Shown: positions 1-8,275, counted from the first letter of the stretch. The stretch is 62,210 bases of DNA from Moraxella pluranimalium (GCF_002014825.1 NZ_MUYU01000008.1:1-62210), one strand, 5' to 3'. Made by a program: numbers and translations. Notes: generated by a model from the sequence alone, not told the origin.

Positions 1-43
1 TGTTTTGTGATGGGGGGTGAGGGGGTGTAGAGTAAGTTGGAAT

Positions 44-70
44 AAAAAAAAGTGAGCTGGGGCTCACTTT
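44..70 (-). terminator. Rho-independent terminator of the pilin gene
   Basis: On the minus strand a 9-bp perfect stem (arms 62-70 and 49-57, AAAGTGAGC/GCTCACTTT) with a 4-base loop is followed by a run of T. It lies just past the pilin stop codon, so it most likely ends a monocistronic pilin transcript. Confidence 0.85.
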
Positions 71-87
71 GGTTTGGGGGGTGTTTG

Positions 88-531
88 TTATTGACCGGCT
101 GGTGCGGGCGCTACAGCGGTAGAAGTTGCGCAGCCCTTCACTGCAAAATCTTCACCAACATCACTGGTACAGCTCCAGCCATTGGCTTGAGTATAGCCCC
201 AGGTGACCTTTTTGCCCTGAATGCTTGTTGATGCATTATTGGCAAAAGTTGCTTCAATTTTGACATCGTTCCCAAGCGTGATGGTTGGCTTGTTGTCCTT
301 CATTAAATCGCTGTTAAAGGCACCGATATCGCATTTGGCAGCATCGGTAATGCCTTGCATTAAGCACATATCAACAGCGGTTCTGAGCTGGCTGGTTTCC
401 ATCACCACACGGCTGACTTGGGATGATGCAGTGTAATTTTGGTATTGCGGGATGGCAAACATTGCCAATACGCCGATAATGACAATAACGATAAGTAACT
501 CAATGAGCGTAAATCCTTGTTGGGATTTCAT
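88..531 (-). CDS. pilA: Type IV pilin major subunit (PilA-like)
   Basis: A 147-residue prepilin of the type IVa class: short basic leader MKSQQG, then the [14 protein letters not shown] core. The expected prepilin-peptidase cut is G6/F7, with the conserved Glu at mature position 5 (E11). After the N-terminal helix the globular domain has four Cys (C56, C67, C121, C134), enough for two disulfides including the usual C-terminal D-region loop. Pilins of this type polymerise into retractile fibres for twitching, adhesion and DNA uptake. The start is supported by an AAGGAA ribosome site about 8 bases upstream, and the gene has its own sigma70-like promoter and terminator. The Ala/Pro-rich tail is unusual. 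It could be a minor pilin, but length and isolated position fit a major subunit. Confidence 0.9.
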   Translation of the reverse strand: MKSQQGFTLIELLIVIVIIGVLAMFAIPQYQNYTASSQVSRVVMETSQLRTAVDMCLMQGITDAAKCDIGAFNSDLMKDNKPTITLGNDVKIEATFANNASTSIQGKKVTWGYTQANGWSCTSDVGEDFAVKGCATSTAVAPAPAGQ

Positions 532-594
532 GTTGTGTTTTCCTTTAAAAACAGATTATGTGAATAGGGAATTTAAAAAGTGCAATTGGTGAAT

Positions 595-623
595 AGTATA
601 GAGCAGAGTACCAATAAATTCAA
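595..623 (-). promoter_or_regulatory. Sigma70-like promoter of the pilin gene
   Basis: On the minus strand TTGAAT (618-623) and TATACT (595-600) are separated by exactly 17 bases. Transcription would start about 57 bases upstream of the pilin ATG. I did not find a better sigma54-type (GG-N10-GC) site nearby, although many pilin genes use one. Confidence 0.6.
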
Positions 624-684
624 GGTGTGGTTAGTTTTATTAATTGAAATATCTCCAATTGTTCAACTTAAGCAAACCCTGCAT

Positions 685-712
685 TTTCTAAGCGACCTAT
701 GCGGTCATGAAA
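685..712 (-). repeat. Orphan degenerate type I-F CRISPR repeat
   Basis: A single 28-base copy of the array repeat lies 840 bases left of the array in the same orientation. It differs from the array consensus at two positions (positions 23 and 28 of the plus-strand unit, G to A in both). The stem and the 8-nt crRNA handle sequence (CTTAGAAA on the minus strand) are intact. It could be the old leader-distal end of the array, cut off by insertion of the segment at 713-1552, or a stand-alone crRNA-like unit. The 32 bases that would be its spacer (653-684) lie just upstream of the pilin promoter. Confidence 0.85.
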
Positions 713-726
713 TGCACCAAAGCTAG

Positions 727-936
727 TTGCTATCAGGCTGCACCTCTTACCGCCACTATCTGCCACACGGGGGCGATATAGATGTAATCGCTGTCTGTGT
801 GATAGCCAAGCCCATGGTCGCCTGTGTGCGTTTTGCCGTTGAACACGGCAAAAGCGATAGCCAAGTCGCTCAGAATGACGGATGGTTTAAAGTCGTCTGT
901 ATATTTGGTCACGAAAACACCCCAAAGGCCGTCTAA
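727..936 (+). pseudogene. Possible lipoprotein gene remnant
   Basis: A 69-codon open frame beginning at TTG, directly after an in-frame stop codon. It starts with LSGC, which resembles the lipobox that normally ends a lipoprotein signal peptide, but the hydrophobic signal segment that should precede it is absent. No ribosome site fits the TTG. This looks like the 3' part of a gene that lost its start when the accessory segment was inserted. I do not recognise the family, and the frame could be fortuitous. Confidence 0.25.
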
Positions 937-947
937 CTTTTGGGGTG
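918..947. terminator. Hairpin, possible terminator
   Basis: A 9-bp perfect stem (CACCCCAAA at 918-926 with TTTGGGGTG at 939-947) and a 12-base loop at the end of the preceding open frame. There is no T-tract directly after the stem, so termination is only a possibility. Confidence 0.4.
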
Positions 948-983
948 CGGTTTAGATTTAAGCGGTTGTTTTTTTGCATACAA

Positions 984-1030
984 AAAAGTCAAATAATTTA
1001 GGCAAAAAACGCATAAATCATTTGACTTTT
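984..1030. repeat. Inverted repeat overlapping a -35 box
   Basis: Two 17-base arms (984-1000 and 1014-1030) pair at 16 of 17 positions across a 13-base spacer. The right arm contains the -35 hexamer of the strong promoter that follows. The position suggests an operator for a dimeric repressor; the ribbon-helix-helix protein encoded at 1294-1494 is an obvious candidate, by inference only. Confidence 0.6.
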
Positions 1031-1050
1031 ATTGTAGTATTTACTATAAT
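1022..1050 (+). promoter_or_regulatory. Near-consensus sigma70 promoter of the small-peptide transcript
   Basis: TTGACT (1022-1027) and a perfect TATAAT (1045-1050) are spaced by 17 bases. Transcription should begin near 1057 and run through the two 5' hairpins and the 21-codon peptide frame. It is one of the strongest-looking promoters in the window, which is striking for so small a gene. Confidence 0.8.
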
Positions 1051-1144
1051 AAACACAACAAGGCAAGTACTCGCAATACCTGCCTTGTTTAGGTGGTAAG
1101 GCTGACAACCTTACTTAAACCCACCCAGTAGAGGAGTAACTGCG

Positions 1145-1210
1145 ATGAAACGAATTATCCAAATCGCAATTATCCTTGTGCTATGTATTCTACTTAAGTC
1201 TAGCAGTTAA
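1145..1210 (+). CDS. 21-residue hydrophobic peptide, type I toxin-like
   Basis: The peptide is MKRIIQIAIILVLCILLKSS plus a final S: a basic start, one stretch of about 14 hydrophobic residues, a Lys, then Ser. That matches the general build of membrane toxins of type I toxin-antitoxin systems (Ibs, TisB and similar), but I recognise no specific family. Support for expression: a near-consensus promoter 95 bases upstream and a GAGGAG ribosome site at suitable spacing. The transcript is densely folded: 5' hairpins around 1058-1128, an inverted repeat CTTGTGCTAT/ATAGCACAAG (1175-1184 and 1220-1229) enclosing the 3' half of the frame, and a 9-bp hairpin after the stop. No antisense promoter was identified, so an RNA antitoxin is unproven. 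The transcript could also be a structured small RNA with an incidental frame. Confidence 0.55.
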   Translation: MKRIIQIAIILVLCILLKSSS

Positions 1211-1230
1211 GTCAAGTAAATAGCACAAGC

Positions 1231-1257
1231 GACTACCCCAGCGGTATCGGGGTAGTC
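1231..1257 (+). terminator. Hairpin ending the small-peptide transcript
   Basis: A perfect 9-bp GC-rich stem (GACTACCCC at 1231-1239, GGGGTAGTC at 1249-1257) with a 9-base loop, 20 bases after the peptide stop codon. No long T-tract follows, so it may act as an RNA-stabilising or partial termination hairpin. Confidence 0.55.
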
Positions 1258-1293
1258 CGCTACTAGCGTGGTATGACTTTTAAGGATGATACG

Positions 1294-1494
1294 ATGCCAA
1301 AACTTGTTAAAACCCCAAAAACCCGCTCACAAATCCAAGCCGATTCTGATGCCAAGCGTGGTGTCAAAGTGGCAAGCTACAAATTCCCGATTGAGTTCAT
1401 CGACGAGCTTGCCGAGCTATCTGCCAAAACAGGCTTATCACGCTCAGACATCATCATGGCAGCAGTCAAGGCGTGGAATCAAAACATCGACTGA
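1294..1494 (+). CDS. Small ribbon-helix-helix DNA-binding protein
   Basis: A 66-residue protein. The N-terminal ~25 residues are basic and polar; the C-terminal half (VASYKFPIEFIDELAELSAK, then TGLSRSDIIMAAVKAW) has the beta-strand, helix, turn, helix pattern of MetJ/Arc/CopG-type regulators. The start at 1294 is preferred over an in-frame ATG at 1273 because AAGGA lies 7 bases upstream of it. Such proteins act as dimers or tetramers on inverted repeats, as plasmid copy-control regulators, antitoxins or phage repressors. It directly follows the structured small-peptide gene and precedes the CRISPR array, so it may regulate the inverted repeat at 984-1030. No toxin partner is seen downstream. 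Confidence 0.6.
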   Translation: MPKLVKTPKTRSQIQADSDAKRGVKVASYKFPIEFIDELAELSAKTGLSRSDIIMAAVKAWNQNID

Positions 1495-1552
1495 TGCCGT
1501 AGCACCATTGCCACTCGTTTTGCCTAGTTTTCGCCAAAGATTTCTCGCACGT

Positions 1553-3561
1553 TTTCTAAGCGACCTATGCGGTCGTGAAGATGGCGGTGACTCGAGCGGT
1601 GGCCACAGGCATTTTCTAAGCGACCTATGCGGTCGTGAAGACATTCATAACGACGCAACAAGTCAAAGAATTTTTCTAAGCGACCTATGCGGTCGTGAAG
1701 GAGTATATCAACGCTAACAAAGATGATATTTTTTTCTAAGCGACCTATGCGGTCGTGAAGGTGATTGTTTTCTTATGTCATTTAAGACATTATTTCTAAG
1801 CGACCTATGCGGTCGTGAAGAACCAGCAACAGCAGAAGCCAAAGAAGCTTTTTTTCTAAGCGACCTATGCGGTCGTGAAGTAGCCTGCCAATCGCCCTAA
1901 AACTGATGCAATTTTCTAAGCGACCTATGCGGTCGTGAAGACGGTACGTCAGCATATACGCTAATCTTTGTTTTTCTAAGCGACCTATGCGGTCGTGAAG
2001 GGTATCAAGCTGTGCTTATGCGATCTGCCACTTTTCTAAGCGACCTATGCGGTCGTGAAGACCTAAATATCACTGGTTATGGCTTTTATTCTTTTCTAAG
2101 CGACCTATGCGGTCGTGAAGTGCTCATTGCGTAATCTTTGTGCCCGTAGTCTTTTCTAAGCGACCTATGCGGTCGTGAAGTGATTAGCTCGTTGACGATG
2201 CGTTTGGCGTGTTTTCTAAGCGACCTATGCGGTCGTGAAGATACAAGCAATGCTATTGATGCCGCCTTTGATTTTCTAAGCGACCTATGCGGTCGTGAAG
2301 TCATCAGGTTCGGCTTTAGCATACTGCTCAACTTTCTAAGCGACCTATGCGGTCGTGAAGCCTGCACTCATGGCTTGACCGTCTGCACCATTTTTCTAAG
2401 CGACCTATGCGGTCGTGAAGTATGCCACAGGGCTCATAACCCTGCTGATGCTTTTCTAAGCGACCTATGCGGTCGTGAAGATACAAGCAATGCTATTGAT
2501 GCCGCCTTTGATTTTCTAAGCGACCTATGCGGTCGTGAAGTTATTGTTTTGCTTGATAACAAAACTGGTTTTTTTCTAAGCGACCTATGCGGTCGTGAAG
2601 CCCCGTGAAGTTCACAAGGATAAGTTTTTCCATTTCTAAGCGACCTATGCGGTCGTGAAGAGCCTTAGCATCGATGTCGGCCTAAGATAATATTTCTAAG
2701 CGACCTATGCGGTCGTGAAGACTTCACAAGTGCCCAAATGCGCTATCGGATGTTTCTAAGCGACCTATGCGGTCGTGAAGGATAAGGATAGAGTCAAATG
2801 CATATCGAACAATTTCTAAGCGACCTATGCGGTCGTGAAGTACACGCTCATGGGGCAACAATTTAGCTGATTTTTCTAAGCGACCTATGCGGTCGTGAAG
2901 TTTAAGGGTCGCCGTCAATTGGTTTGGTCTCGTTTTCTAAGCGACCTATGCGGTCGTGAAGTACGAAATCTCATTCCACCCTTGCTACATATATTTCTAA
3001 GCGACCTATGCGGTCGTGAAGATAAAGGCGACAATTTAAAGGTTCTATTGAGTTTTCTAAGCGACCTATGCGGTCGTGAAGTTGCATTAACATAATAATC
3101 AAGTAATTCATCATTTCTAAGCGACCTATGCGGTCGTGAAGAATAAGGCTTTGAGATTATCACCGCGATAATGTTTCTAAGCGACCTATGCGGTCGTGAA
3201 GAAAAAGCCCCGTCATAGTGCTGGAACACTCGGTTTCTAAGCGACCTATGCGGTCGTGAAGCGGCTAAACTTGTACCTGCTGCGATTTCTTGGTTTCTAA
3301 GCGACCTATGCGGTCGTGAAGTTCAACATTAGCTTGAGCAAATAACGGAAAAATTTCTAAGCGACCTATGCGGTCGTGAAGGCTTTTGTGATGATAGCAC
3401 CAAACGCATCATTTTTCTAAGCGACCTATGCGGTCGTGAAGGACTAAAAGCCTAAAAAATGGCTGCCGCATTATTTCTAAGCGACCTATGCGGTCGTGAA
3501 GTTACCAAGTAACTCCAGACGGCGCAGCTCTCGTTTCTAAGCGACCTATGCGGTCGTGAAG
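1553..3561 (-). CRISPR. Type I-F CRISPR array, 34 repeats and 33 spacers
   Basis: Thirty-four 28-base repeats (plus-strand start TTTCTAAGCGACC, end GGTCGTGAAG) recur every 60 bases. Spacers are 32 bases, except one of 33 bases at 2901-2933. Read on the minus strand each repeat is CTTCA, then a CGACC-GCATA-GGTCG hairpin, then the handle CTTAGAAA. This is the layout of type I-F repeats cut by Cas6f, so transcription runs leftwards and the newest spacers are at the right, next to the cas genes. The repeats appear identical throughout. One spacer occurs twice (2241-2272 and 2481-2512). I see no spacer matching another part of this window. Apparent open frames across the array are translations of the repeat. 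Confidence 0.98.
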
Positions 3562-3645
3562 AGTAATTATAACTGAAAAAATTAAGAAATAACAGTCATT
3601 TATGATGGATTGACCTTTTTTGCCCAATCAAAAATTGACCAGTTA

Positions 3646-3658
3646 TAACTTATTGATT
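3646..3658 (-). promoter_or_regulatory. IHF binding site in the CRISPR leader
   Basis: Read on the minus strand this is AATCAA-TAAG-TTA, a full match to the IHF consensus WATCAANNNNTTR. It lies about 76-88 bases on the leader side of the first repeat (3534-3561). Type I-F adaptation complexes (Cas1 with Cas2-3) are known to need IHF to bend the leader for spacer integration. A bare consensus match could arise by chance in AT-rich DNA, but the position fits. Confidence 0.65.
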
Positions 3659-3683
3659 TTATTAAGTTTTTAAATAGTTGCAA
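3656..3683 (-). promoter_or_regulatory. Candidate promoter for the CRISPR transcript
   Basis: On the minus strand TTGCAA (3678-3683) and TAAAAT (3656-3661) are spaced by 16 bases, directed toward the array. Transcription would start about 85-90 bases before the first repeat. The -10 box overlaps the IHF site. A second TATAAT-like box (near 3565-3570) abuts the first repeat but lacks a clear -35. Confidence 0.45.
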
Positions 3684-3790
3684 AAATAAAGGTATTTTTT
3701 ACACCCATCATCATCCGACGGCAAATTCAGTATAGCATAACTCATACGGCGGGCGAACACTATAAGCTTATAATTTAGCCATTTTATCGC

Positions 3791-3819
3791 TTGACAGCTT
3801 ATAATGTGTATGATTAAAT
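3791..3819 (+). promoter_or_regulatory. Candidate promoter of the cas operon
   Basis: A perfect TTGACA (3791-3796) is followed after 17 bases by TTAAAT (3814-3819), about 29 bases before the cas1 ATG. An AAAGGA ribosome site lies between. The promoter is divergent from the array promoter across the shared leader. Confidence 0.5.
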
Positions 3820-3847
3820 TAAATTTATCATAAAGGAAATTAACGCC

Positions 3848-4792
3848 ATGGACACGCTCAAACCTACTGATTTAAAAGCAATTTTACATTCAAAACGTGC
3901 CAATATCTTTTATTTGGAACATTGCCGTGTCATGCAAAAAGATGGGCGTGTTTTGTATTTGACGGAAACAAAATACGAAAATCATTATTACAATATCCCT
4001 ATTGCCAATACCACTTGTATTCTACTCGGCACAGGCACATCTATTACCCAAGCCGCCATGCGAATGCTTGCTAGTGCAGGGGTTTTGGTTGGATTTTGTG
4101 GGGGTGGGGCGACGCCGCTATTTTCGGGTGCTGAAATTGAATGGCTAAGCCCACAAAGTGAATATCGCCCGACTGAATATGTGCAAGGTTGGCTGTCCTT
4201 TTGGTTTGATGAACAAAAACGACTGACCATCGCCAAAGAATTTCAATATAAACGTATAGAATTTATTCAAAAAATTTGGTCTAAAGATAAAGAATTAAAA
4301 GAAGCAGGTTTTCATATTGATGACTCTGATATTTTTGGGGCTTATAGTTTCTTTAAAAATAAAATTCCTGAGATAAACTGTGTCAATGACTTGCTTTTAA
4401 CTGAAGCACAAATGACCAAACAACTCTATAAAGCAGCAGCCACACGCTGTCAGCTTTCTTTTGAACGCAATCCTGAAGCAGGCGACAGTGCCAACAATTT
4501 CTTAAATCATGGTAACTATTTGGCGTATGGATTAGGGGCGACAACGCTTTGGGTGCTGGGTATTCCACATGGTTTTGCAGTCATGCACGGTAAAACTCGG
4601 CGTGGGGCACTCGTATTTGATGTGGCGGATTTGGTCAAAGATGCGATTGTGCTCCCTTGGGCATTTGTTTGTGCCAAAGACGATTTTAGCGAACAAGAAT
4701 TTCGCCAAAAAATCTTGCAAAAATTCACGCAACATAAAGCACTCGATTTTATGTTTGAACAAGTGAAATTGGCATCACAATATTTCAAATAA
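3848..4792 (+). CDS. cas1: CRISPR integrase Cas1, type I-F
   Basis: A 314-residue Cas1 of the I-F subtype, which inserts new spacers at the leader end together with Cas2 (here fused to Cas3). The N-terminal beta domain includes the TSITQAAMRMLASAGV helix. The C-terminal alpha-helical catalytic domain supplies the conserved metal ligands: E186 in LLTEAQMTKQLYK, H247 in FAVMHGKTRRG, and D258/D261 in FDVADLVKD. Length is close to the I-F norm (about 320). It is the first gene of the cas operon, preceded by AAAGGA and a promoter, and ends 10 bases before cas2-3. Codons are AT-rich compared with neighbouring core genes, in keeping with horizontal spread of the system. Confidence 0.96.
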   Translation: MDTLKPTDLKAILHSKRANIFYLEHCRVMQKDGRVLYLTETKYENHYYNIPIANTTCILLGTGTSITQAAMRMLASAGVLVGFCGGGATPLFSGAEIEWLSPQSEYRPTEYVQGWLSFWFDEQKRLTIAKEFQYKRIEFIQKIWSKDKELKEAGFHIDDSDIFGAYSFFKNKIPEINCVNDLLLTEAQMTKQLYKAAATRCQLSFERNPEAGDSANNFLNHGNYLAYGLGATTLWVLGIPHGFAVMHGKTRRGALVFDVADLVKDAIVLPWAFVCAKDDFSEQEFRQKILQKFTQHKALDFMFEQVKLASQYFK

Positions 4793-4802
4793 GGGAAATA
4801 AA

Positions 4803-7800
4803 ATGATTGTTACCTTTATTTCTCAATGTGAAAAGAGAGCACTCCCACGCACGCGTCTTGTGCTGGATGCGTTTGCCAATCGGATTGGTGATAATACTTG
4901 GCAAACGGTCATCACCGAAGACGGTTTGGCAATGGTTAAAAAATTGCTCTCTCGTACCGCCAGCAAAAGTACGGCAATTAGTTGCTATCGTTTTCATACT
5001 CGTAAACACAGCGAGCTTTTGTGGATTGTGGGTAATCGTCATAAGTTTAATGAATGGGGCTTTGTGCCTGTCAATCGCACCAAACGCAATATTTTGCATA
5101 GTGAATGGCAAAATGATTGGCAATATATTAGTGCTATTCAGATTATGGCGACTTTATCAGCGTTATTACATGATTTGGGTAAATCAACGCTTGGCTTTCA
5201 ACATAAATTAACACAAGGGAGTACACAGGGCGACCCGTATCGTCATGAATGGATTTCTTTAAAAATACTGTTGTGGCTAACGCAAGATTGTCAAACGGAT
5301 ACCGCATGGTTAGAACGCTTTGCTCAAATTGATGATTGGTTAGCGAAACAAAAACCATCGGCATTAAGTCGTTATTTACAAACGGATAAATTGGATTTTG
5401 CGGATTTGTCCAAATTACCGCCATTGGGCGGGTGGCTTTCTTGGTTGATTGTCAGTCATCATCGTTTACCGCCTTTGACGGATATGTTTTTCGGTCATAA
5501 AGAGCGTCATCAATTTCAATATCACCCGACATCACGATTGTATTTTGAGCGGTCTTTAAGCAAAGTTTATGCTGAGCTAAAAGCCCATAATTATTGGGTC
5601 AGAAATCCTAAAACATTGGATACAGGTGGTAAAAAGCTCAAAGATTTTTGGCAATTTGAAGAGTGCGTGATTGACAGTAAATCTTGGCAAGGCAGTGTCA
5701 AACGCTGGGCAAGAAAAGCCTTACAAGACCCGACACTACAAGCATTATCAGCAAAAAATCAGCCTGTTGATAATGCTATTTTGCTCTATTTATCAAGACT
5801 GTGTTTGATGGTTGGAGACCACAATTATTCATCATTAAAAGATAATGATGCTCGCCGTATAGCAACGCAATCTGCACTTACTCTATTAGCCAATACCGAC
5901 CGCAACACACGCAAACCCAAGCAATATTTAGATGAACATTTGTTGGGTGTAGCGTCATTTACCGCACATTTTGCACGCCATTTGCCGATTATTAGCGAGC
6001 AATTACCCACGCTCATTAAACATCGTCCATTAAGTAAAAATACCGATATTGACCGATTTACTTGGCAAAATCATGCTTTTAAAATGGCTAAAAGTGTACA
6101 AGCCGATAGTGATACACACGGCTTTTTTGGGGTCAATATGGCATCTACAGGTTGTGGCAAAACGATTTCTAATGCCCGTATTATGTATGCTTTATCCGAT
6201 GAGAAAAAAGGGGCGAGATTTACCATTGCGTTGGGACTTAGAGTTTTGACTTTGCAAACTGGCTTAAGTTTACGCAAAGATTTACATTTAAATGACGAAC
6301 AACTGGCAATTTTGGTAGGCGGTAGTCAAGTGCGTCAATTATTTGCTATCAATCAACAAGAACAGGCATTGGAGCAGAACACGGACGACCAATCAAGCAC
6401 CACATGGGGCAGTGAATCGGCAGATGAATTGGTCGATGGGATTGTAGATTTTACGCCAAATTTCCATGCGTTAGATGAGCTTAATATTGATACCTTGCTA
6501 GCTGAACGTAAGGCACGAGATTTGTTATTTTCGCCTGTGGTAACGTGTACCATTGACCATTTAATCGGGGCGAGCGAATGCAAACGGGGTGGTGGATATA
6601 TTGCTCCGATACTTCGTTTGTTAAGTAGCGATTTGATTTTGGATGAACCTGATGATTTTGACCATCAGGATTTACCTGCATTGGCACGTTTGGTGCATTT
6701 GGCAGGAATGTTTGGCTCAAAAGTGTTGCTGTCATCGGCAACGCTACCGCCTGATTTGATAACAGGATTATTTGAAAGCTATTTGGCAGGGCGAAAGTTA
6801 TTTAATCAAAGCCAAAACAAACCCACGCCACAAGTGGTGTGTGCATGGTTTGACGAACAAAAAAATGGGACGAAGATTGAGTGTTGTAGCGACACACAAA
6901 AATTTAATGAATGTCATCAAGCCTTTGTACAAAAACGTGTGAAATTTTTGCACGAACAACCTATTCGCCGTAAAGCAAGCATTTTGCCTGTTGAGATTGC
7001 GTATCATCAAGACAAAAAGGCTCAATTTTATACAGAATTGGGGCAAAAAATTATTGATGGAGCAATGGAACTACATCAATCCTATCATACGGTGAATGAA
7101 AAAACAGGGCAATCCATGAGCATTGGTTTGGTTCGGATTGCCAATATCAAACAGTTGGTACGGCTTGCGTTTTATCTAAAAGATGCTCAAGTGGATGAAA
7201 ATACACATATTCATGTGGCGTGTTATCACGCTCGGCAGTTATTGGTTTTGCGAAATCAGTTGGAATACGCATTGGATAAAGTCTTAAAACGCAATGAATA
7301 TGATGAACAGGCGATTTTTGAGCATAAAGAAATCTATCAGACGATGGCTAAAAGCCCTACAAAACATCATATTTTTATGGTGCTGGCAACACCTGTGGCA
7401 GAAGTGGGACGAGACCATGATTATGATTGGGCGATTGTTGAGCCAAGTTCCATGCGGTCAATGATTCAGCTTGCAGGGCGAGTGTGGCGACATCGTCCCA
7501 AAAAACAGGCAACGAATCGCAATATTTTGATATTCAATCATAATATTCGTTATTTACAGCATCATGGTCAGCAGTTAGTTTTTACAAGACCGGGGTTTGA
7601 AACCGAGCATTATAAGCTTACAAAACATGATATGACCACGCTGATTAGTGATGATACCTTAACTCAAATTGACGCACGCCCACGCATTTGGACGAAGGAA
7701 ATCAAAGGACAGCCTGAAACATTGGCAGAGTTAGAACATGGTTTGATGAACCATTTATTTCATCAAAGTAAAACCAATTATGTTAATGCCTATTGGCGAG

Positions 7801-8216
7801 AAGTTGGCTCATCTAATCGGATACATACGCACTTGCAACAAGTTTCGCCATTTCGCCATAGCGATGAACAACAACAAGAATGGGTACTTATTCCCAAACA
7901 AATCATGGAAGAACATGACGATGGCTTTTGTGTGTATGCCGTAGAAGATATTCAAAAAAATGGGTTAAGAAATGCCAATACACACAATGCCTATATCCAA
8001 ACCATAGCGTTTGATTACGAGCATTCGCAAATTAGCACTTGGCTTGTAGGCGATGTGTATGATGAATTATTGCATTTGCAAACGCATTTGCCTGAACAAA
8101 GTTTATCGTATTTGGCAATCCAATTTAGCCGAGTGATGTTACCAAGCGGTGGGCGGCATGATAAATGGTATTTTTGTTCATTTTTGGGGATTGTGGCGGA
8201 GCGGTTAAGCTCCTAG
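4803..8216 (+). CDS. cas3: Cas2-Cas3 fusion nuclease-helicase, type I-F
   Basis: A 1137-residue fusion diagnostic of type I-F. Residues 1 to about 95 are a Cas2-like ferredoxin fold (MIVTFISQCEKRALPRTR). An HD nuclease domain follows, with the HD pair at 123-124 (LLHDLGKST). Then a superfamily 2 helicase: Walker A near 446-453 (ASTGCGKT), the DExD-box variant LDEPDDFD near 612-619, and motif VI QLAGRVWRHRP near 888-898. It degrades DNA unwound after Csy-complex binding, and through its Cas2 part joins Cas1 in spacer acquisition. All key motifs are intact. It is translated 10 bases after cas1, with an AAGGGAAA ribosome site. Confidence 0.97.
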   Translation: MIVTFISQCEKRALPRTRLVLDAFANRIGDNTWQTVITEDGLAMVKKLLSRTASKSTAISCYRFHTRKHSELLWIVGNRHKFNEWGFVPVNRTKRNILHSEWQNDWQYISAIQIMATLSALLHDLGKSTLGFQHKLTQGSTQGDPYRHEWISLKILLWLTQDCQTDTAWLERFAQIDDWLAKQKPSALSRYLQTDKLDFADLSKLPPLGGWLSWLIVSHHRLPPLTDMFFGHKERHQFQYHPTSRLYFERSLSKVYAELKAHNYWVRNPKTLDTGGKKLKDFWQFEECVIDSKSWQGSVKRWARKALQDPTLQALSAKNQPVDNAILLYLSRLCLMVGDHNYSSLKDNDARRIATQSALTLLANTDRNTRKPKQYLDEHLLGVASFTAHFARHLPIISEQLPTLIKHRPLSKNTDIDRFTWQNHAFKMAKSVQADSDTHGFFGVNMASTGCGKTISNARIMYALSDEKKGARFTIALGLRVLTLQTGLSLRKDLHLNDEQLAILVGGSQVRQLFAINQQEQALEQNTDDQSSTTWGSESADELVDGIVDFTPNFHALDELNIDTLLAERKARDLLFSPVVTCTIDHLIGASECKRGGGYIAPILRLLSSDLILDEPDDFDHQDLPALARLVHLAGMFGSKVLLSSATLPPDLITGLFESYLAGRKLFNQSQNKPTPQVVCAWFDEQKNGTKIECCSDTQKFNECHQAFVQKRVKFLHEQPIRRKASILPVEIAYHQDKKAQFYTELGQKIIDGAMELHQSYHTVNEKTGQSMSIGLVRIANIKQLVRLAFYLKDAQVDENTHIHVACYHARQLLVLRNQLEYALDKVLKRNEYDEQAIFEHKEIYQTMAKSPTKHHIFMVLATPVAEVGRDHDYDWAIVEPSSMRSMIQLAGRVWRHRPKKQATNRNILIFNHNIRYLQHHGQQLVFTRPGFETEHYKLTKHDMTTLISDDTLTQIDARPRIWTKEIKGQPETLAELEHGLMNHLFHQSKTNYVNAYWREVGSSNRIHTHLQQVSPFRHSDEQQQEWVLIPKQIMEEHDDGFCVYAVEDIQKNGLRNANTHNAYIQTIAFDYEHSQISTWLVGDVYDELLHLQTHLPEQSLSYLAIQFSRVMLPSGGRHDKWYFCSFLGIVAERLSS

Positions 8217-8275
8217 CTATTGCTTTATAAAATATGATTTAATACGAAATAATAGAAATTAAGGAAGTTTTTAAG

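Noticed and set aside
707..781. ATG frame starting inside the orphan repeat (MKCTKASCY...)
   Set aside because: It is about 24 codons, ends quickly, has no ribosome site and begins within repeat sequence.
1553..3561. Many open frames on both strands inside the array with recurring FLSDLCGRE or SRPHRSLRK
   Set aside because: They are translations of the 28-base CRISPR repeat, whose 60-base period keeps a frame open. They are not genes.
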